A stretch of 64,000 nt of DNA from Hondaea fermentalgiana (taxonomy: Eukaryota; Sar; Bigyra; Thraustochytrida; Thraustochytriidae): assembly GCA_014084085.1 (NCBI GenBank), contig NPFB01000019.1, positions 250,532 through 314,531 on the forward strand. Reading direction: 5' to 3'. Positions within the stretch are counted from its first letter, which is position 1. Each line of letters opens with the position of its first letter. The translations under genes were made by a program, and so were the position numbers. Of the stretch, positions 8,479-17,652 are shown piece after piece. Under the pieces are notes generated by a model. That model was given only the letters and a program-made list of their open reading frames with translations. It did no database searches and was not told the DNA's origin.

Positions 8479-11280
8479 TCACATGTCCTCCTCGGCATTG
8501 ACCTTACTGCCCGAGGCGAGGCTCTGGCTCTGGTACATGTCTGCGACCTGAGCAGCACTGGTGGCATCTTCGGCGGTCTTGTCCTCCCGGATGCGAAGAA
8601 AGCGCGGGAAGCGAAGCGCAATGCCCTTGCTGGCGTCCACTTTGCCGACTGCAGCGCGATGCAGAGGCGAAATAGAGAGATCCGCCGCGCGAACCTCCCA
8701 AACATGCGAAGGGCTGAACCAGACGTCAGGCGCGAGATCGCAATCGTAGGAAGAGGGCATGTCGTCAATGACGGATTTCTTGAGAAGCTCCGTGAACTCC
8801 TTGAGCGCCTCATCCGAGAAACCAGTTCCAATCTTTGTGATGCTCTGGAAGCACTCCAGATCTGGGTCATAGCAAGCAAGAACGTAGGCACCAAAGACGC
8901 CAGTTCGCTTTCCACGACCGTGGAATGCGCCGATAGGCACAAGGTCCAACGAGTCGGCGAGGTTGTTGAGATAGTCCTTTTTCAGCTTGAGCCAGTTGAG
9001 ACTGCGACGAGCAGGCTGGTAGAAAGACTCGGGCCCCTGAAGCGCCTTCACCATGAGGCCTTCGCACTTGTCCTCGACGGCCTTGTTGAGAAAGGCTTCG
9101 ATTTCTTCGGTATCGTTGCCATCCATTGAGACGGCAAAGCGGAACTTGTGCTCGACGGGTTGAAAGTGCTTGCGAAGGAGAGCCCGGCGTTCTTCGAGCG
9201 GGCGCTCCAGAAGCGACTCGCCATTCAAGAAGAGAAGGTCAAAGGCGCAAACGATGACCTTGACCTTGACATCCTCAATGTTGACATCCTTGCGGGCGCG
9301 GGTGCTGAGAATCTGAAAAGGAAGCAAAGTTGCTTGGTTCACGTCGTAGGCCACGGCCTCAGCGTCCATGATGAAGCTGGAGACTGCGTCGTCGCCCTCC
9401 GTTTTGAAAGCGGCGAGAATGTCCTGGACAATGTCGGGGTACTTTGCGGTGTTGTCCTCTGAATTACGGCTATACACCTTGACCTCTGGCGTTTTCCGGT
9501 CGTCCTTGGTGACCATGTGGATCTGGGCGCGTTCTCCATCGTATTTGTATTCGCAAGAAAAGGCGCGGTCCGAGAATCGGTCGAGCACAACGCTTACTCC
9601 GTTGGTCGGCTTGGCAAGCATGGGCTTGAGTGGGACGCCAGCGCGAATGTGGCATTCGTTGCGCAAGATTTTGTACCACATTTCGTTTGGTTTGGTGGGC
9701 TTGAGACAGACCTCGAGGATTTCATCATAAATTGGTAGCTCGCACTGCACTTGCTTGAGCGTTGCGACAGCGTCTTCGCGGACCTTGGCGTCAGTAGGAT
9801 TCCACTTGATCCGCTTAGTCTGCTTGTCGTCCTCGTCCTCATCCATTTCTTCGTCCTCATCACGCTCCTCGTCCCTGCTGCCACTGGGGTTTCCGAGGGC
9901 TGCCAGCTGTTGCTTGTAGTGAAATTCGCAAAGAGCGTGCGCCAGGGAAATGACAACGGTTTGCTCGGCGAGGCCAATGCGCAGCTTACCCTGAAGGAAG
10001 CGGACAAGGTATTTGGCTTCGGTACCCTTGGCCGAGGAGAGCATTTTGAGAATGATTTTCTCTTTTGCGTCCTGGGCGCCAATATCTGCGACCTTGCGCA
10101 TCTGTGTCAGAACGTGGTCGATTGCAAGCGATTTGGGTTTCGAACCAAAGAGGGTGTTTTGCGACTTTTTGCAAACCATGGCGACGGTGCCGAGATCACC
10201 GAGTTCCTCGTATTTGTTTGAGATGGAGGCTTTGGTTCGGCCGGTCGAGTTTGCAATTGCCTTCATGAGAAGAGCGTCTCCAACGCCAATTTCGATGCCA
10301 TGGAAGGCAGGGGCGACCTGGCCGGAGCAAATGTATACGCAGGGCAATAGAGCCGCTTGCGAGGTGTCGAGCACTTTGACAAAGAGGTCGCAGAGAATGC
10401 GCTGGATCTCGAGCCGTTTGGTTGTCGCTTCGATCTTGTCAAAGGCCTCAGAGACCCACTGGTACGGAACTTCACCATTAACAGCCGCGACGGAAGGACC
10501 CGGCTGAATTGACGAGGACTTCTTTGTAGTTGTTGAGGCAGATGCGCTTGAAGATGATGATGATGCTGATGATGCTGCTGCTGCCGCTGCGTTTGCACTT
10601 TTGGTGGTCTTTGCTTTGGTCTTCTCCTTTGCAGACGATTTGGTCTTGGAAGCAGAGGTTGTTGTTTCGCTCACTTGGACACGCTTACCATTCCCGGCCT
10701 TGCTGTCCTCTGTGACGAGCACCTTTGTGGGCTTGACCTCGGTGTCACTCTCGGCGTCGGAGACGATTCTCTTGCGTTTCTTTTCCTTTGCGCCCTTGCC
10801 TTTGGGTGAAGAGGGCACGTCGGCGCTGCTTGCGCTGCTTGCGCTGCTCTCGCTTGCGCTGCTGTTGCTGCGTTTCTTGCGCACGAGCTTCTTCTTCTTC
10901 GTCGTCTTCTTCGTTGTGGCGGCGGCGGCGGCGCCAACGTCTAGCTGTTCGCCAACCTGCGCACCTTCCTCTGCGGCCTCAGCCGCGGCCTTTTTCTTGT
11001 CGCTCTTGGCGGCGGTGTTGGCGCCGCGAGCGCCTCCGCCGGCGCCGGCGCCGCCCCGCGCGGCGCTGGACTTGGTACCGAAGAAGCTGCGAATGTCCAT
11101 GGCGAGCGCGAGCTCTTGGCGCGCTTGAAGCCGCGGCTGCGCCAGCACGAGCGGATGCGCCACGAGCGCCGCGGGCCTTCGCGAAGGGGCGAGCGCTGCG
11201 CCAGGGAGCGTCTGCGACAGGCCGCGCGCGCGCACGACCCGGATTCCGCGCGCTGTGCCCCGCAACGTGCGCGCGAGCAT
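8479..11280 (-). CDS. LIG1: ATP-dependent DNA ligase I
   Basis: A 933-residue replicative DNA ligase that seals Okazaki fragments and excision-repair nicks. ATG is at 11280-11278. Residues 1-60 are rich in Arg, Ala and Leu without acidic residues, as in a mitochondrial presequence. An in-frame internal ATG at 11100 (residue 61) begins MDIRSFFG, a PIP-box-like PCNA-binding motif of the kind found at the N-terminus of nuclear ligase I. A Lys/Ser-rich disordered linker follows. The DNA-binding domain spans roughly residues 270-480. The adenylation domain carries motif I, KYDGE, with the nucleophile at about Lys579. An OB-fold domain follows, containing GLMVK and, further on, LNWLKLKKDY. The two starts suggest mitochondrial and nuclear forms from one gene, as known for yeast CDC9. 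The tail after the OB fold is short. Identification is secure; dual targeting is inference. Confidence 0.95.
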   Translation of the reverse strand: MLARTLRGTARGIRVVRARGLSQTLPGAALAPSRRPAALVAHPLVLAQPRLQARQELALAMDIRSFFGTKSSAARGGAGAGGGARGANTAAKSDKKKAAAEAAEEGAQVGEQLDVGAAAAATTKKTTKKKKLVRKKRSNSSASESSASSASSADVPSSPKGKGAKEKKRKRIVSDAESDTEVKPTKVLVTEDSKAGNGKRVQVSETTTSASKTKSSAKEKTKAKTTKSANAAAAAASSASSSSSSASASTTTKKSSSIQPGPSVAAVNGEVPYQWVSEAFDKIEATTKRLEIQRILCDLFVKVLDTSQAALLPCVYICSGQVAPAFHGIEIGVGDALLMKAIANSTGRTKASISNKYEELGDLGTVAMVCKKSQNTLFGSKPKSLAIDHVLTQMRKVADIGAQDAKEKIILKMLSSAKGTEAKYLVRFLQGKLRIGLAEQTVVISLAHALCEFHYKQQLAALGNPSGSRDEERDEDEEMDEDEDDKQTKRIKWNPTDAKVREDAVATLKQVQCELPIYDEILEVCLKPTKPNEMWYKILRNECHIRAGVPLKPMLAKPTNGVSVVLDRFSDRAFSCEYKYDGERAQIHMVTKDDRKTPEVKVYSRNSEDNTAKYPDIVQDILAAFKTEGDDAVSSFIMDAEAVAYDVNQATLLPFQILSTRARKDVNIEDVKVKVIVCAFDLLFLNGESLLERPLEERRALLRKHFQPVEHKFRFAVSMDGNDTEEIEAFLNKAVEDKCEGLMVKALQGPESFYQPARRSLNWLKLKKDYLNNLADSLDLVPIGAFHGRGKRTGVFGAYVLACYDPDLECFQSITKIGTGFSDEALKEFTELLKKSVIDDMPSSYDCDLAPDVWFSPSHVWEVRAADLSISPLHRAAVGKVDASKGIALRFPRFLRIREDKTAEDATSAAQVADMYQSQSLASGSKVNAEEDM

Positions 11281-11614
11281 CAATGTGATGGTTAGGCGAT
11301 TGATCCACCGATCGATTGATCGACCGCGCGTACGGCGATCGCGTTATGCTTAACCACCGCGAAGGGGACAGATGGACAGAGTCCCGCGTTCTGCAAACGA
11401 TGCTCACAGGCAGCAAGTTCCTTGGGCGCAGACCTTTCAGGTTGGCATGATATGCTCGATGAGACCGCAGCATGAGAACGCCATTGCTACACTTGAGCAG
11501 AGCCTACTGCTCTAGACGAAATCAATCACTGCGTGCTTGATAACGAACGCCACACGATCTTGCAAAATCTTCATGCACAAATAATCGATGCAATTCGTGG
11601 CTGATTTTTTGGGG
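11281..11614. other. Intergenic spacer
   Basis: Promoter region of the ligase gene and 3' region of the VOC gene. A GATCGATTGATCGATC-like run lies near 11300-11325. No gene is seen. Confidence 0.6.
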
Positions 11615-12913
11615 TTATACTTGCGCCCGACGCGCATCGAGAGCACGGAATCTGCCAATGTCAGACTGATCCGCAAGCCGCGAGCTCGATCGCGCAGCCA
11701 TGGCAAGTGAATCACGACGTCTACGTCCCGCAAAGGGCTGATCCTTGGGGTTGTCAATGAGAAAAGCAGACTGACTGTCAATCAGATGAACCAAGACGCC
11801 ATGCTCATCTGCAAAGGAGCAAAGGCGACCAACTGCCTCGTCCTCGTGCGGTTCATCGTAGAATTTGACGGGGTATCGCGTGTGACGCTGGAGGCGAGCA
11901 CGCGTCTCGTCGAGGTCGCTGACCATGATGCCAAGACCGAGAAAGGGGTCAATTTCCTCGGCGGACTTTGTTTCCATGAGGAATTGAAAAGCGCTTTTAG
12001 CAGCATCTTTGCGCGCTGTGAAGGAGCTGTCTTCCGATTCGGGATCGCTTGCTGCTTTGGACTTGAAGCTGCTCGCAATCGATGCGCCTGCGCGCGCATT
12101 GCCAGCAAAGCGCGTGCGTGGGACCTCGATACTCCGCCTCTCGACGCGGTGCATGAAGCAAAGCGTCGAGTGGTGCGAGCGCGGCCCAGCGCCAATCCAT
12201 ACATAGGTGGCCAAGAGTTCAGGAAAATCTTCTTTGTCGACAATGGAAATGCCTCGTGTCTGTGGTCCGATGGTAGATAGCCGAGACTTTCGTGCAACAT
12301 GAGTGTCTGTGCGAGGTCTGAAAAGGGCTTCAAAATACTGCGCCTGTTCGAGCGCAGAGGGGGACCGAAGAAGAGCATGCCCGAAGCGTATAGGAACCTG
12401 CGTGGCATTGGGCAGACGCGCGTCGCCTGGATTTAAAAGGTGGGCTGGTACTTTTTGCAGGGCGTTGGGCATCTCTACGAGCTCGACGAGAATTCCATTG
12501 GGGTCGACAATGATGGCAATGAGAACGGTGGAGTGGCGTTGCGGAGGGCAGAAAACCCAGGCGCCTGTCGAGCTTCGCTCCACAGAAAGTATCACCGAGC
12601 GTAGATCTCTTACATAAAAGATGAGCTTGACTCGACTCGTGGTGCAAATAGGAACCTTTGCGGCCTTGCTAAATTTCAGTTGCTTGTACCTCTCGCACTC
12701 GAATCGAAGGTTCAAGGGCGTAGATTCGTCCGTCTTTGGCGTGAGCACGATGAGTGTGAGCGCCCCGTCTTCGAGTTCGCTTTTGCGCTTGAGGTCGAAC
12801 CCGAGGCATGAAGTGTAGAACTTGGTCGTCCTCGCAACAGAAAAGCACTTGAGTCGCACAAAGGCCAGAATGGACCCATCTTCGGGCTGCCTTGCTGCTG
12901 CCGGGGCCGACAT
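11615..12913 (-). CDS. VOC superfamily (glyoxalase/dioxygenase-like) protein
   Basis: 432 residues starting at ATG 12913. Residues about 14-140 form a vicinal-oxygen-chelate domain: LAFVRLKCFSVARTTKFY with a CLGFDL core, then IIVDPNGILVELVEM, the usual end of such a module. A degenerate middle region (FGHALLRSPSALEQAQYFE) looks like a second module. Residues about 325-405 form another: GIMVSDLDETRARL, then FADEHGVLVHLID. The internal repeats resemble those of glyoxalase-domain-containing proteins. VOC enzymes bind a divalent metal through His and Glu residues; the substrate cannot be told from sequence. The Ser/Lys-rich stretch at about 270-300 is probably an insertion. It is on the same strand as, and upstream of, DNA ligase, but 335 bp away with no sign of co-transcription. 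Confidence 0.75.
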   Translation of the reverse strand: MSAPAAARQPEDGSILAFVRLKCFSVARTTKFYTSCLGFDLKRKSELEDGALTLIVLTPKTDESTPLNLRFECERYKQLKFSKAAKVPICTTSRVKLIFYVRDLRSVILSVERSSTGAWVFCPPQRHSTVLIAIIVDPNGILVELVEMPNALQKVPAHLLNPGDARLPNATQVPIRFGHALLRSPSALEQAQYFEALFRPRTDTHVARKSRLSTIGPQTRGISIVDKEDFPELLATYVWIGAGPRSHHSTLCFMHRVERRSIEVPRTRFAGNARAGASIASSFKSKAASDPESEDSSFTARKDAAKSAFQFLMETKSAEEIDPFLGLGIMVSDLDETRARLQRHTRYPVKFYDEPHEDEAVGRLCSFADEHGVLVHLIDSQSAFLIDNPKDQPFAGRRRRDSLAMAARSSSRLADQSDIGRFRALDARRAQV

Positions 12914-14126
12914 TCGCGACTTGTCTCGTATTTTCGTTTGCTGCGTTCGCGCTCGCTGTCAAGCTCTTGCCTTTTCAGTCCGTGTTGCGACCACTCGCAC
13001 TATACCGTTTTCCTAACCCTCTCGCGGCTTCGCAAACGTTTTCTTTTCTCTGATTTCTTCTGCACGTCTTACACGCTCAGACCTCTCCGCCGACCCTTGT
13101 GTCTTTGCTTTTACAATCCTCTGCCTAGCGCAGCGCAGCTCCGAACAGCTCCTCGCGACACCGTGCAGCCTGCACCCGCTCGCTCAGCTGGTTCATCCCC
13201 TTGTTCTTTTCATTCTCCATCCCATCGACGACGATCAATCGTCCCACACGCTTCCCCCCCGCGCTCCAAAACGCGTTGCGCACGCCGCGGCAGGGCGCTA
13301 ACGGGTGCGGGCGGCGGCTCTTATTGTTTCCCGTAGCTCTCCCCGTAGCGCGCGGCGCCCGCGCGCGCAAGTCGAGAATGGCGCCATGGTCCACTTGCGC
13401 GGGCGCGCGCGCAAGTGGGGCGGCGCGCTATTCCCGACTTGCGCGGCCGGATCGCAGCGCAGATAAGGCGGAGCAGGTGAATACGCGCAGGCAGACGTCA
13501 AACATACATCGCATCGCACCACTCAGACCTCCATCGGGAGCGCGCCCTCGCTCGAGGCGGAGACGCGCCGCGACTCGCAGAACCGCGCGCAGGGCCCGGC
13601 CTCCGGGCGGCGGCAGCGAGCGAGCGAGGCGGCGGCCGAGCGAGCGGCCCGCGAGGCGGAAGCGGAAGCGGCGTGATCGGCGTCGACGCCGTTTTGAAAT
13701 CGAGAGCAAGCATTCCATCCCTCGCGATTGTTGGATTTGATTTCTTGAACTCCAAGCCGAGGCCCGAGCAAGCCCGAGAGGAACGCGCTCGGGGAGAGGC
13801 CGGGGCGCGAGGAGAAGGAGACCGAGGCCTGGCGCGGGGCTCGTCCGGCGAAAGAGGTTCTGGCGGAAGGTCGAACTTATCCTGCGCAGAGCAAGAGAAC
13901 GAGCAAGCGCGTGGCCCAAGCCAAAGCAGCAGAACGTTTGCTTGGGTTTTCTGCGCGCATTCAAGTTGCTGCTGTCTGAGAGAGAGAGAGAGAGAGAGAG
14001 AAGGAGAGGGAGACAAGAGGACAAACCCGAGCCACCGAGCAAGCACGAAAGGGGCCACGGCCGCGCGAAGTCCGTCGGCCGCGCGAAGATTGGCGCCCGC
14101 GCGAAGGAGGGAAGCGGCCAGAGAAG
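12914..14126. other. Divergent promoter region
   Basis: This 1.2 kb lies between the VOC gene (minus) and the ankyrin-DnaJ gene (plus). It holds a paired CAAGT/ACTTG array at 13368-13441 and a (GA)n tract near 13979-14001. Open frames here are Arg/Ser-rich GC artefacts with no recognisable protein. Confidence 0.7.
13365..13447. promoter_or_regulatory. Paired CAAGT/ACTTG array, cluster 2
   Basis: CAAGT sits at 13368 and 13412 on the + strand and ACTTG at 13393 and 13437, giving two inverted pairs offset by exactly 44 bp. Extended sites fit GCGCAAGTSGRGAATRGCGC in both orientations, and a related site is at 1955-1975. The array lies between two divergent genes. Confidence 0.45.
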
Positions 14127-16967
14127 ATGCGCGGCCACGCCGGCGCGAGCGCAGCGTACCGGCGCGGGGCAGCCTACGACGGCAGGAGCCGCGAGGCGAA
14201 CGGAGACCCCTTTGCAGGCTACCGCTCCGCAAATAACGGGCAGGGCGGAGCGTCGTCGTCTTCGTCGGCGAGCTCGTCAGCGAACTCATCGGCGCCGTTT
14301 GCGAGCATGACGGCGATGCTGTCGCACAAGCTACAGCAGGTCGCAGAGGAGATGGAAGCCTCTTTCACGACGGAAAAGGATAGGTACGAAAATGCGCTCG
14401 TGACGCTTCGTGACAAGGTGGGCTCGTTGCGCACGTCGTTGGACCTGGAGAAGACGCGGTCATCGCGACAGCAAGAACTAATCGATTCTTTGCAGCAGCA
14501 ACTGCACGATTCGCAACTGGTGGAAAACATGCAATCCAAGGAAAGGCTGCTTGAACAGGGCAAACTCGTCAAGGAAGTGGAAAGCCTCCGCGCCGAGGTT
14601 ATGGCGCTGCGATTCCAGGTGCTCAACAATGGCCCCGACGTCATGAACGGGACTGGGCGCGGTGAAAATGTGAACCCAAACACGCCAACAAAACGGAGTG
14701 ACAAAGCCAACGCCAAAGAGTCGTACTCGCAGCAGCTCCTGGCCGCGGCGCGCGACGGCAAGCTGGAGACGGTCAAGTCACTGCTGAACCCGGAACGGGC
14801 GATTGTCTCGAGCGCCTTGGAGGCGTATCGGCGGACGCTCTCGGCTGCGCTCTCGGAAGCGGCAAGCACGCGTGGACGCAAATCGCTGGACATGGTGACA
14901 CTGCTGTTGACGTGCGGCGCGGATCCCTTTGTCGCGAGCGCAGAAAAGACGGGCTGGAATGCCGTGCACTGCGCAAGCAAGGCGGGTTCGGATAAGAGCT
15001 TGGAGAAAATGCTAAGCTTTGGCGCCAAAGCCATGGGAAGGCATTTGGAGAAAACGGTCGAGCCAGAGACGCAAACGGCGCTGCACCTTGCGGCACGTGG
15101 TGGCCACGCGCGGTGCGTGCGACTTCTCATGCGCAACGGTGCCGACGTGACGGCACGCGACAAAACTGGCAAGACGCCACTGGAGCTCGCCGAGCTGACT
15201 CTTGTTGCTGCAGGGGAGGCCGACGCGGCAGCTCTTGCGAGGTCGAGGGCCTCGAGCGCGGGAAGTCCCAAGTCAATCGCGGGCACGCGTGAGGGTGGCA
15301 CACACGATCCGGAAGATCCAGCGGTGTCGGCAGATGATGCAGCACCAGGACCCCAGACGCAGGCCACGGACGAGGAGGCAACGACGCCTCGCGAAGGTTC
15401 GACACCAAGTGAAGAAAGCAAAACAAGAAGTACTCGCGCCAAGAGCAAGCACAAGAGCCCAAAGGCCACGGCTGCGGCGGTGGTAAAGGCTGCCGAGGCT
15501 GAAAAGCTGCTGCGAGACGCAGATCTCTTGTTTTGGTCGCACTCGGTGCGCGCCAACCGGCTGTACGCCCAAGAGGACTTTAAGGGCGCCTTGGCCGCCT
15601 ATTCTGCTGCGATCGATCTTGCAGAGTCGGTCAAGGACGAGCGCGTGGCGACACAGGCCAATCTCGCCACGTTGTATTACAACAGCGCGCGCGCGTGCGT
15701 CAAGGCCGGTCTGCACCTGCAAGCGATCGAGCGGTGCTCGACAGCGATCGAGTTGCGGGGCGGCTCGTACAAGAATGCGCTTGCACAGCGCGCCTCGTCT
15801 CACATGGCTCTGTTTGATTATGCGCGCGCAGTGACTGATTATGAGCAGCTCATACAGCAAAGTCGCGCCGATGCGGAGCCGGCGTCTGGCTCAGAGGACT
15901 GGACGGCTTGTCTCGAGCGGGCGCGAGACTTGGCAGCCAAGGCCACGGATCATTATCTTGTGCTTGGTCTCCAGGCAGATGCCACGCCGACGCAGGTGAA
16001 ACAATCCTTTCGCAAGCAGTGTCTCAAGTGGCACCCGGACAAGCATCGTGGCAGTGCTGACGATACAGCGCGGGCGTCAATCATGTTCAAGGCCATCAAC
16101 GAAGCCAACGAGATCCTGAGCGATGAGCAAAAGCGAACCTTGTATGACATTGATCGCATCTCCAAGCGTATGGATGACATTGTGCGGCGCCAGCACGAGG
16201 AACAGACGCAATGGAATGCGGCTGCGGCGGCTGCAGAGGCAAATGCCAGCTACTTTTCGGCCTCGAAGCGCTCGCGACGGGCGTATGCGGACACGCGAAG
16301 CCCGCCGTATGGCAGCGAGACGGGGAGAGCGCGCGCTGGCACCGGGTTCCGATCGAGCGGATCCAGCCGTCACAACAATGAGGATGATGACGACCTGGAC
16401 TTGGGCGAAGATGATGACGACCTTGGCGAGGGCGTTGTCGATGACGACGACGACGACGACGATGACGATGTTCATGTCGGAGCCGCGCACCACGACGATG
16501 ATGACGACGATCTTGACGATGTTTCTTCGCTGGGTTCAACGTCAGATGGGTCGCAAGCGGGTCGATTCCCAGAGGCCGGGGCGGCGCATCGTTTTTTTCG
16601 CGCGCGCGCGAGAGAAAGTCCAAGTGCAAACGAGAGTTTTGAAATCCACTTGGATGGCGAAGGTCGACCAGGCGTTGCTTCGGTGGGAGGTGACGGTGTG
16701 CTTTCCGACGACGATGATCTTGATGACGATGACGATGATGTGGACGAGGACGAGATCTTTGAGCGGCTGCATACGGCCAGTCGCAATTTTGAGGCGAGAG
16801 CCGCTCGTTCTCGTTGGAGCAACGCAGGTGGGATTCGTCGCAGCCATCTGTTTAGCTTTGGGTTCCGTGGCGGGGGCGCAGGCAGCAACAGCAATAGTAG
16901 CAATGCGAATGCATCCTTTGGCGCCGGTGAAAGCACGGCACGTTCAGAGTTCAAGATGCCGCTGTAG
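14127..16967 (+). CDS. Ankyrin-TPR-DnaJ co-chaperone
   Basis: 946 residues from ATG 14127. Order of parts: Ser/Ala/Asn-rich head (1-60); long coiled coil (about 61-165); ankyrin-type repeats (about 200-355, for example QTALHLAARGGHARCVRLL); a Thr/Ser/Lys linker; three TPR units (about 475-590: ANRLYAQEDFKGALAAY, then ARACVKAGLHLQAIERC); a J domain (about 608-672) with the HPD motif at 636-638 in KWHPDKH; and an acidic Asp-rich tail with runs of eight or more Asp. J domains stimulate Hsp70 ATPase, and TPR-J pairing recalls DNAJC7, which also binds Hsp90. The added coiled coil and ankyrin repeats suggest a scaffold that brings Hsp70 to chosen clients. No signal peptide or membrane segment is seen. 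I do not know a family with this whole order. Confidence 0.88.
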   Translation: MRGHAGASAAYRRGAAYDGRSREANGDPFAGYRSANNGQGGASSSSSASSSANSSAPFASMTAMLSHKLQQVAEEMEASFTTEKDRYENALVTLRDKVGSLRTSLDLEKTRSSRQQELIDSLQQQLHDSQLVENMQSKERLLEQGKLVKEVESLRAEVMALRFQVLNNGPDVMNGTGRGENVNPNTPTKRSDKANAKESYSQQLLAAARDGKLETVKSLLNPERAIVSSALEAYRRTLSAALSEAASTRGRKSLDMVTLLLTCGADPFVASAEKTGWNAVHCASKAGSDKSLEKMLSFGAKAMGRHLEKTVEPETQTALHLAARGGHARCVRLLMRNGADVTARDKTGKTPLELAELTLVAAGEADAAALARSRASSAGSPKSIAGTREGGTHDPEDPAVSADDAAPGPQTQATDEEATTPREGSTPSEESKTRSTRAKSKHKSPKATAAAVVKAAEAEKLLRDADLLFWSHSVRANRLYAQEDFKGALAAYSAAIDLAESVKDERVATQANLATLYYNSARACVKAGLHLQAIERCSTAIELRGGSYKNALAQRASSHMALFDYARAVTDYEQLIQQSRADAEPASGSEDWTACLERARDLAAKATDHYLVLGLQADATPTQVKQSFRKQCLKWHPDKHRGSADDTARASIMFKAINEANEILSDEQKRTLYDIDRISKRMDDIVRRQHEEQTQWNAAAAAAEANASYFSASKRSRRAYADTRSPPYGSETGRARAGTGFRSSGSSRHNNEDDDDLDLGEDDDDLGEGVVDDDDDDDDDDVHVGAAHHDDDDDDLDDVSSLGSTSDGSQAGRFPEAGAAHRFFRARARESPSANESFEIHLDGEGRPGVASVGGDGVLSDDDDLDDDDDDVDEDEIFERLHTASRNFEARAARSRWSNAGGIRRSHLFSFGFRGGGAGSNSNSSNANASFGAGESTARSEFKMPL

Positions 16968-17652
16968 GTTGTTTTTACTCTTGTATTATGGGCCTGGCGC
17001 CCTTGGCCTGGTACAAAACCAAGATTATTCATTTGTTTCTTGCACTACTCTTGAATTGTGCCTTGTAGTTTTGTCTATCTTTCCATGCAGCAGCCGCAGC
17101 AGCAGCAGCAATAACAATAATATCAACAATAGCAGCAACAACAATTACATCAACAATAGCAGCAACAACAATAACAACAGCAGCAACAACAACATCAACA
17201 ATAGCAGCTACTTCTTTTCTGACTCGAGCAAGCTTGCGCTGGAAATCGCGAGCTTTGCATGAAATTTCGCATTCCACAAAGACAACATTTTTTTTTGGGG
17301 GGGGGGGGAGCAAAAGGAAGTCTCACCTTATTCGCTTTTCTTTTGAACTAGCGTCAGCTTCTCCTCCCCTCCCAACTGCTGCAAGAAAGAGAACAGAGGA
17401 GATAATTTGAGCGACGGTCGCTCAGTTGCGTGTTTCATCGAGAAGAAGAAAGAATTCTTTTGAGAAAAAAAAAAAGGAATCCAAAAGATAGATCATTGCA
17501 GCCGTCTTTTTGCGAACAACAGAGCGACAAACGCCGCGCGCAAGCAGCGCGCGAACGACGGAGACGCTTGGAAGCAGCACGAGACGGCGTGCACGCACGG
17601 CAACGAGACAAGCCACACACGCGCCCTCGCAGACGAGCGAGCAAACGGCACC
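16968..17652. other. Intergenic spacer with CAG/CAA-rich tract
   Basis: The 3' region of the ankyrin-DnaJ gene and the leader of CSN2. A tract rich in CAG, CAA, AAC and AAT triplets fills about 17094-17213, and a G9-10 homopolymer lies near 17299. No gene is seen. Confidence 0.7.
17094..17213. repeat. Interrupted CAG/CAA/AAC trinucleotide tract
   Basis: About 120 bp of imperfect CAG, CAA and AAC/AAT triplets, phased but lying outside any supported coding frame. Confidence 0.8.

Noticed and set aside
13428..14289. Long overlapping minus-strand frames opposite the ankyrin-DnaJ promoter
   Set aside because: Arg/Ser/Leu-rich, and they overlap the divergent promoter and the real gene's 5' end.
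14219..15556. 445-codon frame antisense to the ankyrin-DnaJ gene
   Set aside because: Shadow of a real gene, with Ser/Ala-rich composition and no motif.
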